From contig JAWRJF010000003.1 of NCBI GenBank assembly GCA_040307645.1, forward strand, positions 1 to 14,036: a stretch of DNA of 14,036 nucleotides, read 5' to 3'. The position numbers and the translations under genes were made by a program. Below, one piece after another: positions 13,765 to 14,036 of the stretch; positions within the stretch are counted from its first letter, which is position 1, and each line of letters opens with the position of its first letter. Source of the stretch: JAVXAG01 sp040307645. GTDB lineage: Bacteria; Bacillota; Clostridia; Peptostreptococcales; Anaerovoracaceae. Under the pieces are notes generated by a model. The model worked only from the letters and a program-made list of their open reading frames with translations. It did no database searches and was not told where the DNA came from.

Positions 13765-14036
13765 AGATGTGTGAAAAGTGAGATAATTACATGAATGGGA
13801 AGTTTATTAAAATAATTCAAGATACATAACATGGTAGACTAGAATTTTTAGTGTGCTGTGTTTTTTTGTTTAATTTTTTATTTGGACAATATTTCAAAAT
13901 TAGGATAAACTTAGACAAAAAAGTAAAAAACTCGCAAAAGCGAGTTAAAATCCACATCAGTGTGGGCCCTAAAGGGCGATTAGAAAAATTCTTTATTTGA
14001 ACCATGTAGTGTAATCTCATATAGTAGTCAATTGAG
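13765..14036. other. Non-coding stretch at the window end
   Basis: I find no convincing protein gene here. A 67-codon leftward frame (13817-14020) is made mostly from hairpin and low-complexity sequence and has no ribosome binding site. The stretch contains three 4-base-loop hairpins described as a leftward transcript end, and AT-rich sequence. It may hold the tail of an RNA or mobile element lying mainly beyond the window. Confidence 0.5.
13913..13977 (-). terminator. Leftward terminator preceded by two small hairpins
   Basis: In minus-strand order GCCC-TTTA-GGGC (13977-13966) abuts CCACA-CTGA-TGTGG (13965-13952). After a short AT linker comes AACTCGC-TTTT-GCGAGTT (13946-13929), then T-rich sequence with two T-runs to 13913. 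The last hairpin is a good Rho-independent terminator for a transcript entering from beyond 14036. Three tight stems with 4-base loops, two of them directly stacked, suggest the 3' end of a structured RNA. Confidence 0.65.

Noticed and set aside
13817..14020. 67-codon leftward frame
   Set aside because: It lies over a terminator and two hairpins, has no ribosome binding site, and its sequence looks like translated structured RNA and low-complexity DNA.
1..14036. CRISPR array, tRNA or rRNA genes
   Set aside because: No regularly spaced repeats and no tRNA or rRNA signatures were seen on either strand.

Overview
The window looks like a chromosomal segment from a low-GC, Gram-positive anaerobe of the Clostridia type. 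AT-rich codon use, strong AGGAGG ribosome binding sites and consensus TTGACA/TATAAT promoters point that way, as do a YozG/DUF2975 pair, a YtrA-type GntR regulator, and linked argG-argH genes. No species can be named from the sequence alone. The argGH block is visibly richer in GC than the genes on either side, and IS remnants and small cassettes suggest a patchy accessory region.

Layout. 1-124: left end of an IS3-family element (orfA, minus strand, cut by the window edge), inserted into the 3' end of the next gene. 120-1248 (minus): a three-gene operon of a DUF2975 membrane protein, a small YozG-like HTH regulator and an anchored protein truncated by the IS. It has a consensus promoter flanked by a 9-1-9 palindrome that is probably an operator. 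1439-1600: a doubtful small membrane ORF. 1694-3565 (plus): a GntR/YtrA regulator, ABC ATPase and ABC-2 permease operon with overlapping genes, like the pmtR-pmtA-pmtB exporter arrangement. 3567-3687: the start of a broken ISL3-like transposase, then a terminator. 3760-6340 (minus): argG-argH, the last two steps of arginine synthesis, with tandem ARG-box-like sites at the promoter.

6536-12523 (plus) is the most interesting block. A terminator, a dyad and a likely sigma-54 (-24/-12) promoter precede an isochorismatase-fold cysteine hydrolase and an APC-family permease. These are followed by a dCache sensor histidine kinase and an NtrC-type, sigma-54-activating response regulator. My reading is a self-contained module: an extracellular small molecule is sensed by the kinase, the regulator activates the sigma-54 promoter, the permease imports an amide or amino-acid-like compound, and the hydrolase cleaves it. 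The substrate is unknown.

12767-13645 (plus): an SseB-like N-terminal domain fused to a MacroD/YmdB-type macrodomain, with its own terminator. 13699-14036: no convincing protein gene. It holds a near-perfect rightward promoter and, converging on it, a leftward terminator preceded by two small hairpins, probably the 3' end of a transcript that starts beyond the window.
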